Assembly: GCF_015209595.1 (NCBI RefSeq)
Contig: NZ_JADEYS010000021.1
Location: 35,199 to 99,198 of the forward strand
Direction: 5' to 3'
Source: Pontibacterium sinense
Lineage (GTDB): Bacteria > Pseudomonadota > Gammaproteobacteria > Pseudomonadales > Balneatricaceae
Length of the DNA stretch: 64,000 nt
The notes below the pieces were generated by a model. It searched no databases. It saw nothing but the letters and a program-made list of their open reading frames with translations, and was not told the DNA's origin. Position numbers and translations under genes: made by a program. Below, piece after piece: positions 48,704 through 57,729 of the stretch (position 1 is the first letter of the stretch; the number at the start of each line of letters is the position of its first letter).

Positions 48704-49594
48704 TTAGTGGCTCACAGTGGGCGGTGTTTTTTCCGGGGTCGGGTCGGGTTGCCAGCCCGGCGGCCGAAGCAGATAGCTGAAAAATTCCGAGCCCGTGCGG
48801 GCTTTTACAAGGTCTTTATAGAGCCGCGGAAATTCGTAGAACTGCACGGTGATGGGGTTTTTGCTGGTCATCGGGGTGGTCAGGCCGTACGTGGGCAAAG
48901 ATTCCTCTTTCTGGAAGGTGCCGAAGAGTCGGTCCCAGACAATCAGAATGCCGCCGAAGTTCTTATCGATATATTGCTTATCACTGCCGTGATGAACCCG
49001 ATGGTGCGATGGGGTGTTCAGGAACCATTCCAGGGGTCCGAGCTTGCCGATCATCTCGTTGTGAATCCAGAATTGGTAGGCTTGTACCAAGATTTCAGCG
49101 GCGAAGATCAGGATTGGGTTGAAGCCCATCAATACCAGCGGCAGATGGAAGAGTATGGATACCATCGGGTCAAACAGGCTAAAACGGAACGCGGTGGCGG
49201 TATTATAAACGCCCGAACTGTGATGGACGGAATGTGCCAGCCAGAATAGGCGGATCCGGTGGATCGCGTAGTGTTCGATGTAGTACGTCAGGTCGGCAAG
49301 TAAAAGTACCAGCAGAGCACTGTAACCATTCACGGGGATTTTCCACGGGATCAACTCGTAGATGTTGAAGTAGAGGTACACCGCCCCGCCAAAGACCGTA
49401 AATTCCAACAAGTAGTACGGCACTTGCGTAAAGAGGCTTGAGAGTGTTTCCAGAAATCGTTCACCGGTAAAGCGTCGGGTGATCAGTTCGTTCAGCAACT
49501 CTAAGGTCAGGAACAGCACGGCGAACACTAAGACCCAGTCGTATATGTTGAACGACATGAATTCGATATATTCAAGCCAGTTAGCGTTAGTCAT
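48704..49594 (-). CDS. Fatty acid hydroxylase/sterol desaturase family protein
   Basis: A 296-residue membrane di-iron enzyme. The histidine boxes HYAIHRIRLFWLAHSVHHSS and HRVHHGSD and HNEMI lie among four or so membrane helices. The family hydroxylates or desaturates lipid chains or sterols with O2. It is the only predicted lipid-modifying enzyme of the TetR operon and gives the best hint of its chemistry; substrate unknown. Confidence 0.88.
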   Translation of the reverse strand: MTNANWLEYIEFMSFNIYDWVLVFAVLFLTLELLNELITRRFTGERFLETLSSLFTQVPYYLLEFTVFGGAVYLYFNIYELIPWKIPVNGYSALLVLLLADLTYYIEHYAIHRIRLFWLAHSVHHSSGVYNTATAFRFSLFDPMVSILFHLPLVLMGFNPILIFAAEILVQAYQFWIHNEMIGKLGPLEWFLNTPSHHRVHHGSDKQYIDKNFGGILIVWDRLFGTFQKEESLPTYGLTTPMTSKNPITVQFYEFPRLYKDLVKARTGSEFFSYLLRPPGWQPDPTPEKTPPTVSH

Positions 49595-49607
49595 CAGCGT
49601 TCTCCGC

Positions 49608-50204
49608 TTATTTCAGGGCGAGAAATGTGATCTGGCTTTCCGGTTGAAAGTCAGGATCAAGTTGATAAATTTCGTAATCTGTCTGTAAACGCAGAGGTCC
49701 GGGCAGCGTTTCTGCCTGCTGCCACCCGTCGAGTACACTGATACGTGGCAGCTTGAGATAACGCCCGGCCGCTAAGGTGACAACCGAAGGATATTGGCGA
49801 TTTCCGGCATGTATAAACCCTAAGGTGAGTTGTACGGTTGAGCGTTGGTTGTCGTAGTTGTGATAGACCGCATACACCTGTTGATTGTGTAGCGGCAGAT
49901 CAGCGGCCAGAGCCGAGTTGGCAAAGTCCAGCCAGTGTTGATCGATCTGACTGTTCAGGTGTGTACTGAGATCCAGTGTGCGTGTGATCCCGCCGACTTT
50001 TCGGGTGTAGAGTTTGACGGTTTCGTAACGTTTTACCGCTGTGTGTGTTGTCGACGAATCTGGGACACTGGGACGCTGGTTGGCGAATAGGTTTTTGCCG
50101 TTTGCATCAAAGGGTAGTGATTGCCAGAAAAGGAAACCAAACATACCCAGCATGGACATGCCATAGAGGATACGCAGGGCGATATTGCGTTTTGGTAATG
50201 CCAT
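49608..50204 (-). CDS. Membrane-anchored GyrI-like effector-binding protein
   Basis: A 198-residue protein with one N-terminal helix (ILYGMSMLGMFGFLFWQSL) and a C-terminal half that follows the GyrI/effector-binding fold: VYAVYHNYDNQ, LTLGFIHAG, LAAGRYLKLP, DYEIYQLDP and TFLAL. The ATG at 50204 has GGGAG upstream and a four-base gap to the preceding small gene; the longer frame runs into it. Family members bind hydrophobic small molecules. Role in the operon is not known. Confidence 0.65.
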   Translation of the reverse strand: MALPKRNIALRILYGMSMLGMFGFLFWQSLPFDANGKNLFANQRPSVPDSSTTHTAVKRYETVKLYTRKVGGITRTLDLSTHLNSQIDQHWLDFANSALAADLPLHNQQVYAVYHNYDNQRSTVQLTLGFIHAGNRQYPSVVTLAAGRYLKLPRISVLDGWQQAETLPGPLRLQTDYEIYQLDPDFQPESQITFLALK

Positions 50205-50208
50205 GTTT

Positions 50209-50388
50209 TCAGATCTCCCAATAAAAGCAGGACAGTGCGACAACCAGCCAGAGCAGAAGCGTGATCCAGTAGGCAACAGGCTCTTCGCTACGGTGGAACT
50301 CTCGGTGTAACCAGCTTTTTCCGGAGAACAGGTCGTATGTCACCCAGAGCAGTAAGACGATTCCAAGTATGGCTGTCCAGCTCATCAT
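50209..50388 (-). CDS. 59-residue two-helix membrane protein
   Basis: A small gene with ATGA overlap on the tetR stop (start at 50388) and a stop at 50211-50209. It has two hydrophobic helices (WTAILGIVLLLWVTYDLF and YWITLLLWLVVALSCFYW) separated by a charged loop (HREFHRSEEP). It is likely translationally coupled to tetR. No family is recognised. Confidence 0.75.
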   Translation of the reverse strand: MMSWTAILGIVLLLWVTYDLFSGKSWLHREFHRSEEPVAYWITLLLWLVVALSCFYWEI

Positions 50389-50984
50389 TCAGTCGCCTCT
50401 TTAGCTGATTTTAAAGACCGAACCAGCTGCTCTGCCGCCTGACGCGCTGGCATACGATAGATATCGGTCATTGCTAGAGGAGAGAGGGAGTCAAGATTAA
50501 AGTAGAGGGATACCAGTCCAAATGAAACTGCGGCCACGTCTTGCACACTGGCTTGCGGATAGTCATTTTTGAGAATAGCGGTGATTGTCGCGGAGAAATG
50601 CTGCATCCAGTTTTGCATTTTCTTTTGCAGTACGGGGTCGCGTCCCGCTGCGAAGATAAGCGATTCGATCACCAGTATGAAAGCGGAGTCACTGTGATAT
50701 TCATTAAACAGGCCGTTCAGTAGATAGTCGCATCCATGTTGCGGCGGCATATAGGCAAGAAACTCATCCCATTGAGCGTTGGACTGGTCGATAACCCGGT
50801 CTGCCAACATGGCAACCAGTTCATCCCGATTACCCACAAAATGTCGGACGAGGCTGCGTTTGAGGCCCGCTTCTTCCGCAATGCGCTCCAGTGTGCTGCC
50901 TTCTAATCCAAAGCGCGAAACGCAGCGTTGGAAAGCCAGCAAAATCTCTTCTGTCCGTTCCTCTTTCTTACTTGGGCGTCCCAT
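50385..50984 (-). CDS. TetR-family regulator
   Basis: A 199-residue repressor: helix-turn-helix with SRFGLEGSTLERIAEEAGLK and SLVRHFVGNRDELVAMLADR at the N terminus, then an all-helical ligand domain. It heads a seven-gene leftward operon and has two matching palindromes upstream (51005 and 51041), so it probably represses its own operon and perhaps the divergent substrate-binding-protein gene. Confidence 0.87.
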   Translation of the reverse strand: MGRPSKKEERTEEILLAFQRCVSRFGLEGSTLERIAEEAGLKRSLVRHFVGNRDELVAMLADRVIDQSNAQWDEFLAYMPPQHGCDYLLNGLFNEYHSDSAFILVIESLIFAAGRDPVLQKKMQNWMQHFSATITAILKNDYPQASVQDVAAVSFGLVSLYFNLDSLSPLAMTDIYRMPARQAAEQLVRSLKSAKEATE

Positions 50985-51004
50985 ATCTCTACTCAGTACT
51001 ATAT

Positions 51005-51018
51005 TGTCAGTTTTGACA
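51005..51018. promoter_or_regulatory. TetR operator 1
   Basis: TGTCA-GTTT-TGACA, a perfect dyad 21 bases before the tetR start. Confidence 0.6.
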
Positions 51019-51040
51019 GTTTATCGTGGGGTGTTGTTTT

Positions 51041-51056
51041 TTGTCAATGGTGACAA
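51041..51056. promoter_or_regulatory. TetR operator 2
   Basis: TTGTCA-ATGG-TGACAA, a perfect dyad with the same core as operator 1, 37 bases away centre to centre. Confidence 0.6.
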
Positions 51057-51329
51057 TATATGATTGTGGCTTCTGATATAGCGTTCTCAGGGTGGTGCTA
51101 TCTTGCTCGGTAGCGGTGAGATGGCAGCATAAGTAAGGGAAATCTATGTGCCGAAATGATATGTTACTCACTAGTGATAAAAGGGTAGCAACGTGTGGTC
51201 TTTACTCTTTTAAAGGCATTTGATCGATCTTGAGCGGGTTTTCAGCAAAAGATTCCGTATGCGTTATAATTCTGCGGAACTATTTATCGATCATTTAATA
51301 ATCTCTGTATTTAGGTAACTTGCCGCTGT
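51057..51329. promoter_or_regulatory. Intergenic region with promoter for the kinase/receptor operon
   Basis: A TATAAT box at 51265-51270 lies 60 bases before the substrate-binding-protein gene, with a weak TTCAGC at 51241. A 25-codon ORF from 51147 is too short to support. Nothing else is recognised in this gap. Confidence 0.45.
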
Positions 51330-52283
51330 ATGGCTGATTTAAAAAGGACTTTACAACCAGGGCGATGGCTTGATCTAAAGCGGTTGTTCGGTTTAATCAT
51401 CTGCTTGCCGATGCTTGTTGCGCCGTTATCGGCCGCTACACTTGCCGTGCTGTATCCAGAAGCCCCCCCACCGTATAAACAAGTCTTTGATCAGATTGTC
51501 GATGGCATTGATGAACGTCATGCTGACCGTTTGATCCGATATCCATTAGAAACCCGCTATAACCCTGAACAGGTGTTGGCCCAGCTTGATCGTGATCAGG
51601 TTGATATGGTGATTACGCTGGGAAGACGGGGGTATTCGCTGATCAATGATATTAATGGCCATTACCCGTTTGTCAGTGGCGCTTTACCCCTCACCCCCAA
51701 TGGCACACTTTCTGGTGTCAGTCTGATTACCGATCCCGATAACCTTTTCAGTCAATTAAACGTTCTTTCCCCGGTAACCAAACGTGTATTTGTTTTATAT
51801 ACGGCTAAGTCTCGCTGGATGGTGGAATTAGCGAAAGTATCAGCGAAGAAGAAAGGTCTGGAGCTTTGGGCGTATGAGGTTAATACGTTGTCTGACGCCG
51901 TCAGGAAATACGAAGAAGTGTTGGACAATGCGCGCAATGGGTCGGACGCCATTTGGTTACCTCTCGACAAAGTAACGGCGAACGAGACTGTTATTTTGCC
52001 GATGTTGCTGCGCGAAGCTTGGGATCGTCGTCTGGTGATGTTTTCGAGTAAACCGTCCCACGTGAAGCGTGGAGCGTTGTTTTCTATTTATCCGAATAAT
52101 CAACAGTCAGGTGAACGTCTGGCTGAGATGGTAAAAGAGCTATTCAGTGGGAAGACGATGCCGGGTGTGGAACCATCCCGCTCACTGCATTTGGGGGTGA
52201 ATCTGCGTACCGCTGTGCACTTAGGAATGGAATACAGCCCTACGTTGACCCGCTCTTTTTACCGAACGTTTCCTCAACCTTGA
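51330..52283 (+). CDS. ABC-type periplasmic substrate-binding-like protein
   Basis: A 317-residue exported protein with a hydrophobic leader (LFGLIICLPMLVAPLSAATL) and a type I periplasmic-binding fold like PF04392 ABC binding proteins (ITLGRRGYSLI, GVSLITDPDNLFSQLN, PSRSLHLGVNLRTAVHLGM). No ABC permease or ATPase is near; the next gene, ten bases on, is a sensor kinase, so it probably passes a ligand signal to that kinase rather than feeding a transporter. Confidence 0.83.
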   Translation: MADLKRTLQPGRWLDLKRLFGLIICLPMLVAPLSAATLAVLYPEAPPPYKQVFDQIVDGIDERHADRLIRYPLETRYNPEQVLAQLDRDQVDMVITLGRRGYSLINDINGHYPFVSGALPLTPNGTLSGVSLITDPDNLFSQLNVLSPVTKRVFVLYTAKSRWMVELAKVSAKKKGLELWAYEVNTLSDAVRKYEEVLDNARNGSDAIWLPLDKVTANETVILPMLLREAWDRRLVMFSSKPSHVKRGALFSIYPNNQQSGERLAEMVKELFSGKTMPGVEPSRSLHLGVNLRTAVHLGMEYSPTLTRSFYRTFPQP

Positions 52284-52293
52284 TGTTTAGGTA

Positions 52294-53910
52294 GTGACCG
52301 TGCTTTTTGTTGGTAATCAAAATAGTCTGCGAAAACAGTTGCTCACGTTCTTGATGGTGTCGATTGCTCTGCTCTCGCTCACCAGCTCGATTGTGGCCGC
52401 ATGGATTGCTGTGAATCAGTCACGTCAGGTGCTTGAACATCACTCTTTGCAGATCGCTGGGAATCTGGCTCATCAGAGTTTGCTCTCGTTGATTACCGAG
52501 AGTAAAGAGAATGCAGATCAGGCGCTTGATCAGGCGATGGCGTTTAACGATGTCTCCGGTGTGGCAATCTTCACCGAACGGATGTTGCTTCTGCAGCAAC
52601 GTGGAGAGATCAATTGGGACACGGATCAACTTAAGGATTGGTTCGCACATCCTGTGCCGGTGCTCGCTGCAGACAATCGTGATCATTGGATCATCACGTC
52701 TCCTGTCTTTCTGCGTGAAGAGCAAGATGATTACGATGAGTTTGAGCTCAGTGGCAGTCAGGAAGAGTTGATGGGATATGTGATGCTGAACGTATCCAAA
52801 GATTCGCTACAGACGCTGACTACCAATCTGTTCAGCTATAACCTGATGATTGGTCTTGGCTTCGCGACCCTGTTGGTCTGGCTGCAAAGTGTAGGTTTAA
52901 AACGTATTACCCGGCCTTTGCTGAATTTGTCGCAGAGTATGAATGAGGCAAGGACATCGGGAGAGCATAACTACGCGAATGTTGAAGGCCCCATGGAAGT
53001 GCGTCAGATGGCGGAAAGTTATAACGCCATGATGCAGGTGTTGGAGCAGCAGGAAGATAAGCTGGTGAAGCTCAACAGTGGGCTGGAAACCGAGGTGGCG
53101 ATCCGTACCAAAGAGCTGACTCATGCCCGCGACACCGCGTTAGTTGCTGTGCGTACCCAGTCTGAATTTTTAGCCAATATCAGTCATGAGCTGCGCACAC
53201 CGCTGCAAGCTACGATGGGATATATCGAGCTGGTGATTGAAGAGCTGGAAGATGAGGCGATGGATGAGCCGGTGGAAGATCTGCGCGAAGCTATGCGCGC
53301 GTCTACCCGGTTGTTGGCATTAATCAATATGATCCTTGATTTGGCTAAGTGCGAGTCGGGCAAGATGGAACTGATGCCTCAAGAGATCAGCTTGCACACG
53401 CTGACGCAGGAAACAGAGTCTGTTATCCGTCCGTTGGCGTCTAAGCGACAGAATGCGTTCAAAGTCTATCTGCCAGCAGAAGATCATTTGCTGCAGGTTG
53501 ATACAGAGAAGGCTCAGCAGGTGCTTCTAAACCTGCTTTCTAATGCCTGTAAATTCACAGAGCAGGGCACCGTTTTGCTGTCGGCTTCTGTGGAAGATGG
53601 ATTTGTTATCTGGCAGGTATCAGATACAGGTATTGGTATACCGAAAGAGCAGCAAGGGCTGATCTTCGACAAATTCCGACAAATCGACGGTAGTGTAAAA
53701 CGGAAATATGGTGGCACGGGATTAGGGCTGGCAATTTCTAAGCATTTTACGGAGATGATGGGTGGTACGCTGGATGTGTTCAGTGAAACCGGTCAGGGCA
53801 CCACATTTATTTTTAGGCTACCACTGGTAGCCCCCGCAGACACTGTTGATCAGACATCAGAGAATCTGCTCTCCAAGAAACTAAGCAGTACAGACCTGGA
53901 AAAATTATGA
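52294..53910 (+). CDS. Sensor histidine kinase with HAMP
   Basis: A 538-residue kinase starting with GTG at 52294. Two membrane helices flank a periplasmic domain of about 140 residues; HAMP, a coiled coil, HisKA (SEFLANISHELRTPLQATMG) and ATPase (NLLSNACKFTEQG, DTGIGIPKEQ, GGTGLGLAIS) follow. No receiver domain or cognate regulator is in the operon. The stop overlaps the receptor ATG by four bases, so sensing and uptake are co-translated. Confidence 0.88.
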   Translation: MTVLFVGNQNSLRKQLLTFLMVSIALLSLTSSIVAAWIAVNQSRQVLEHHSLQIAGNLAHQSLLSLITESKENADQALDQAMAFNDVSGVAIFTERMLLLQQRGEINWDTDQLKDWFAHPVPVLAADNRDHWIITSPVFLREEQDDYDEFELSGSQEELMGYVMLNVSKDSLQTLTTNLFSYNLMIGLGFATLLVWLQSVGLKRITRPLLNLSQSMNEARTSGEHNYANVEGPMEVRQMAESYNAMMQVLEQQEDKLVKLNSGLETEVAIRTKELTHARDTALVAVRTQSEFLANISHELRTPLQATMGYIELVIEELEDEAMDEPVEDLREAMRASTRLLALINMILDLAKCESGKMELMPQEISLHTLTQETESVIRPLASKRQNAFKVYLPAEDHLLQVDTEKAQQVLLNLLSNACKFTEQGTVLLSASVEDGFVIWQVSDTGIGIPKEQQGLIFDKFRQIDGSVKRKYGGTGLGLAISKHFTEMMGGTLDVFSETGQGTTFIFRLPLVAPADTVDQTSENLLSKKLSSTDLEKL

Positions 53911-56039
53911 TGCATAAAAAGTTGTCTTTTCTAGCTCTGACCTCAACTATCTGGACCGCAGCAGTGATGGCTGACGGTAACAATCAGTTCACGGATGGCG
54001 ATGAGTTTGCAGATTTCTACGGTCAGGATGAGCTTGTTAGTATTGCAACAGGCACCAGTACGCCCATCAGTAAAGCACCTTCTGTTGCCAGTGTAATCTC
54101 GAGTAAACAGATAGAAGCGATGGGAGCAACCCACCTCGACGAAGTCTTGGAACGAATCCCTGGTTTACACGTGATGCGGTCAGATTTAAGTCGTTTGGAC
54201 CCTGTGTATTCAGTACGCGGGATTCAAACAGGCTTTAATCCTCAGATACTTGTCTTGCTGAATGGTACTGAGATAAAACAGTTGGTGACAGGAGGTCTCG
54301 CGACAACTTTCCGCATGCCTGTGAATAACATCAGTCGTATTGAAGTGATACGCGGGCCTGGTTCTGCAGTATATGGCGCGGACGCGTATAGCGGTGTTAT
54401 TAACATTATTACTAAATCTGTTGATGAGAATCTAAACGGTTCATTCGGAATCCGCGCAGGTCGCTTCGGTAGTAGTGATGTTTGGGCACAAAAAGGTTAT
54501 CAAAACGATGATTTCGCTGTTTCATTCTCATTCGAAAATTTGCGGACAGATGGTGATGATTCGCGCATCGTAGAGCGTGATTTACAAACTATCAATGATA
54601 CTGTCTTTGGGACAAATGCATCTCAGGCCCCAGGTTCGCTGAACACGCAGCAAGATATTACCAATTTACACTTAGACTTTGAGTTTTCTAATTGGAGATT
54701 AGAAAACTGGTATTGGGAACAAGATCACGGTGGGCTTGGCCAAGGTGGGGCTCAGGCACTTGATAATATTGGTTATCAAGATGCAAATCAGTTCCTTACT
54801 AAGTTAAGTTACAAAACAGATTTGGGTGAAACTTTTCGGATAGAGACTGATTTGTCATTCTTACGAACCGATATTGATACTCATTTTGTATTATTTCCTG
54901 CTGGTGCCGCTCTGCCGATTGGCTCTGATGGGAATGCATTCTCATCGCCTTCAGCAGGTGTAGTAAGGTTTCCTGACGGGTATATAGGAAAGCCTAGATC
55001 TATTAGTGAGACAACGAAGTACGAGTTAGCTGGGTTATATACCGGATTCTCTGAGCATCAGATACGGATTGCATCAGGGTGGACTTATAATCAAGCTGAA
55101 ACAGCTGAGCTGAAGAATTTTGGTCCAGGTGTAATTGACGGTACAGAAGGATCTGTTGATGGGACATTGACTAATGTTGCTGGGACTAAGGATATTTACT
55201 TGCAGGATCAGGAGCGAACAGCCTACTTTGTATCAATACAAGATCAATGGCAGTTAAATAATGATTGGTCTTTTACCGGTGGATTACGTTGGGATCACTT
55301 TTCTGATTTTGGTAGTACCATCAATCCACGTTTAGCCCTCGTGTGGGAAACGTCCCATGATTTAACGACCAAGCTGTTATATGGTGAGGCATTCAGAGCA
55401 CCATCATTCAGTGAACAGCATCTGATAAATAATCCTTCCGCTTTAGGTAATCCTGATCTTCATCCAGAAGAGATAGAAACGTTCGAATTGGCGTTTGACT
55501 ACAGACCTACCTTCGAAACAGATTTGAAACTGAGTTTGTATAGTTACAAAGCAACAGACCTAATTGCCACTGTGGCAGAAGGCAGCACGCTTAAATATCA
55601 GAATGCACGCAATCAAGACGGGTATGGCGCGGAGCTTGAATTCGATTGGAGAGCGACTAAACAGCTTACGCTGTTTGCTAATTATGCATATCAACACTCC
55701 GAAGATTCCGATACTGGTATGGCCGTTCCTGATGCGCCAAAACATTCCACTTATCTTGATCTGCAATATCGCCTGAATCAAAACTGGAGTAGCTCTTTAC
55801 AGCATTATTGGATTGGAAATCGTACTCGAAATTCTGGAGATTCTCGCGATAAAGTCGATGATTATCATTGGGTTAACGCAAAATTAACACGCAGCTTTGA
55901 TAATAAGAGATTGAAGTTCTCAATAATGGTGAAAAACCTTTTTGATACAGATGCGAGAGAACCTTCAAGCGCAAGTATTCCTGGGGATTATCCACTCGAA
56001 GGAAGGAGTGTAATAGGAGAGCTGCGGTATAAGTTCTGA
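53907..56039 (+). CDS. TonB-dependent outer-membrane receptor
   Basis: A 710-residue receptor with signal peptide (LALTSTIWTAAVMA), plug domain (SVASVISSKQIEAMGATHLDEVLERIPGL, IEVIRGPGSAVYGADAYSGVINI) and a long barrel ending in LRYKF. The family takes up siderophores, vitamin B12 or sugars. From about 54400 the DNA becomes clearly more AT-rich than upstream, which hints at transfer of this gene and the next two. Its ligand is unknown; coupling to a kinase suggests substrate-induced expression. Confidence 0.92.
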   Translation: MMHKKLSFLALTSTIWTAAVMADGNNQFTDGDEFADFYGQDELVSIATGTSTPISKAPSVASVISSKQIEAMGATHLDEVLERIPGLHVMRSDLSRLDPVYSVRGIQTGFNPQILVLLNGTEIKQLVTGGLATTFRMPVNNISRIEVIRGPGSAVYGADAYSGVINIITKSVDENLNGSFGIRAGRFGSSDVWAQKGYQNDDFAVSFSFENLRTDGDDSRIVERDLQTINDTVFGTNASQAPGSLNTQQDITNLHLDFEFSNWRLENWYWEQDHGGLGQGGAQALDNIGYQDANQFLTKLSYKTDLGETFRIETDLSFLRTDIDTHFVLFPAGAALPIGSDGNAFSSPSAGVVRFPDGYIGKPRSISETTKYELAGLYTGFSEHQIRIASGWTYNQAETAELKNFGPGVIDGTEGSVDGTLTNVAGTKDIYLQDQERTAYFVSIQDQWQLNNDWSFTGGLRWDHFSDFGSTINPRLALVWETSHDLTTKLLYGEAFRAPSFSEQHLINNPSALGNPDLHPEEIETFELAFDYRPTFETDLKLSLYSYKATDLIATVAEGSTLKYQNARNQDGYGAELEFDWRATKQLTLFANYAYQHSEDSDTGMAVPDAPKHSTYLDLQYRLNQNWSSSLQHYWIGNRTRNSGDSRDKVDDYHWVNAKLTRSFDNKRLKFSIMVKNLFDTDAREPSSASIPGDYPLEGRSVIGELRYKF

Positions 56040-56091
56040 TTACAATGCAGTTCTCTAGGATCCTTGAATGAAAGAGTTTGCTGAATAGCCT

Positions 56092-56895
56092 ATGAAAAAA
56101 GTAGAAGAAAAGAAAAGGGGAGATGCGTTTTGCCAACGAATCTCAACTGCCGTTTGGAAAGAGGTTCCAGATTCAGATAACCCGTTTCAGATCGCTGAGG
56201 CGCGCTGTCACGGATATGAACACTTAGCTCTCGTAAACAATGGTAGTTTCTCTGATGTTTTGTTCCTGCTTATGAAGGGGGAGCTTCCAAATCCAGAGCA
56301 AAGTCTTTTGTTTGATAAACTACTAATTAGCATTATTCACCCAGGACCAAGGCATAACGCTAGTCGCGCTGCAATGAACGCGGCGGTTACAAAAACAAAT
56401 GTGAGCCATGTTATCCCTCTAGCATTGAATGTATTTAGTGGAGAGTTCCTAGGAAGCCATGAAGTCTTCAATTGTATGAAGTATCTGGAACGAAATATAA
56501 AGCTAATTCCTTCCGACGTTGCTGCGGATGCATTTAAAAGACTTTTGGACGTTGAGGGTGATAAAAATCCTGCACCTGGGTTTGGCACTGTTTATGGCGA
56601 CAAAGACCCCTATAGTCAGAAGCTTGCCGATAATATTTCCAGTACCTGTGAAACGGGTAAATATTTTTCGTGGGCCTGTTTATTCGCTAATGCTCTATCC
56701 GAGGAGAATTGCGGCTGGAGGATGACTGGCCTTTTTGCCGCGGGTATGAAGGATTTAGGATTCACGCCTTATGAAGGGGAAATGATCTTTCAGATAGGCA
56801 GTGCTCCTGGTATCGCGGCACAGGCTGCTGAAAAATTTGGACGCCCTATAACAGATATGCCTTTTATCCCGGAGGAAAATTATGTCATCGAATGA
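56092..56895 (+). CDS. Citrate synthase/citryl-CoA-lyase-like protein A, catalytic residues altered
   Basis: A 267-residue protein with the citrate synthase large-domain fold, about the length of citryl-CoA lyase. KGELPNPEQSLLFDKLLISIIHPGPRHN matches the family's GELP and first-His region (His83 kept). The second His motif GFGH-V is GFGTVYGDKDPYS (Thr166), and the Asp motif NVDG is NCGW (206-209), so two of three catalytic residues are replaced. It ends in a 14-base overlap with the paralogue. Probably a heteromer; substrate and activity unknown. Confidence 0.7.
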   Translation: MKKVEEKKRGDAFCQRISTAVWKEVPDSDNPFQIAEARCHGYEHLALVNNGSFSDVLFLLMKGELPNPEQSLLFDKLLISIIHPGPRHNASRAAMNAAVTKTNVSHVIPLALNVFSGEFLGSHEVFNCMKYLERNIKLIPSDVAADAFKRLLDVEGDKNPAPGFGTVYGDKDPYSQKLADNISSTCETGKYFSWACLFANALSEENCGWRMTGLFAAGMKDLGFTPYEGEMIFQIGSAPGIAAQAAEKFGRPITDMPFIPEENYVIE

Positions 56896-57700
56896 TGTAC
56901 TTGATGTTGATAATTTGTGGGACAGGAATCGTAATCGTATATCCAGCAATAAAGGTGGTTGGAGAATAGGAGAAGCGGTTTACAATCAGGGATACTCGCA
57001 GTTAGAGGATTTGGTGGGGCATACGTCTTATTTTCAGGTAATGTTGCTAAACGTTACAGGCCGCCTACCAGATATAAGGCTGGCGAAATGGCTAGAAAAT
57101 ACTTTCAGTTGTGCCAGCTGGCCGGACTCTCGTATCTGGTGTAACCAAATGGGTGCACTAGCGGGTAGTTCAAAGTCGACGGCTGTTGCTGGAACAGTTG
57201 CAGGAGTTCTCGCTTCTGACTCGGTTATCTATGGTCCAGGAGTAATGGATCATTGCATGGAATTCATTGGTAACGCCCTTAAAGAATACAAGAATGGGAA
57301 AACCGTCCAGCAAATTGTTGATGAACAGTTTGGCCGTAAGAGCAGCGTTCCAGGTTATGCCAGACCAATTGCAAAAGGTGATGAACGTGTGGTTGCAATG
57401 CAGCGCGTCAGTTCTGATCTTGAGTTTGTAGTTGGAGAGCATGAAGCGTTAGCAATGAAGATCAATGAATACCTTAGTGAAAACCATGATGAATGTATCA
57501 ATGTCGGTGGGTATATGGTGGCATTTCTAAGTGATCATGGTTTTAGTGCAACTGAGGTCAAACGGATGACTACGCTTATTGTTGTTGCAGGTGTTCAGGC
57601 TTGTCACGCTGAAACATATGACAAACCTGCAGGAACATACTTACCGATGAGGTGTGATGATATTAACTATGTCGGCGTTGAGGATCGAGACCTGCCGTAG
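56882..57700 (+). CDS. Citrate synthase/citryl-CoA-lyase-like protein B, catalytic residues altered
   Basis: A 272-residue distant paralogue of protein A. TGRLPDIRLAKWLENTF and AGTVAGVLASDSVIYGPG match the family. The first His region reads WCNQMGAL without His, the second GFGH motif is PGYAR (157-161), and NVDG is NVGG (207-210), so all three usual catalytic residues are missing. A strong GGAGG lies 7 bases before the ATG. Pairing of two degenerate copies in one transcript suggests a non-classical acyl-CoA or keto-acid condensing or binding complex. Confidence 0.68.
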   Translation: MSSNDVLDVDNLWDRNRNRISSNKGGWRIGEAVYNQGYSQLEDLVGHTSYFQVMLLNVTGRLPDIRLAKWLENTFSCASWPDSRIWCNQMGALAGSSKSTAVAGTVAGVLASDSVIYGPGVMDHCMEFIGNALKEYKNGKTVQQIVDEQFGRKSSVPGYARPIAKGDERVVAMQRVSSDLEFVVGEHEALAMKINEYLSENHDECINVGGYMVAFLSDHGFSATEVKRMTTLIVVAGVQACHAETYDKPAGTYLPMRCDDINYVGVEDRDLP

Positions 57701-57729
57701 TGGCCCGACATAGAGTCGGTTGTGATAAG

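Noticed and set aside
51147..51224. 25-codon ORF upstream of the substrate-binding-protein gene
   Set aside because: Too short, no recognisable feature and no convincing ribosome site.
53907..57700. Prophage or insertion element explaining the AT-rich stretch
   Set aside because: No integrase, transposase, terminal repeats or tRNA target were found; only composition suggests transfer.
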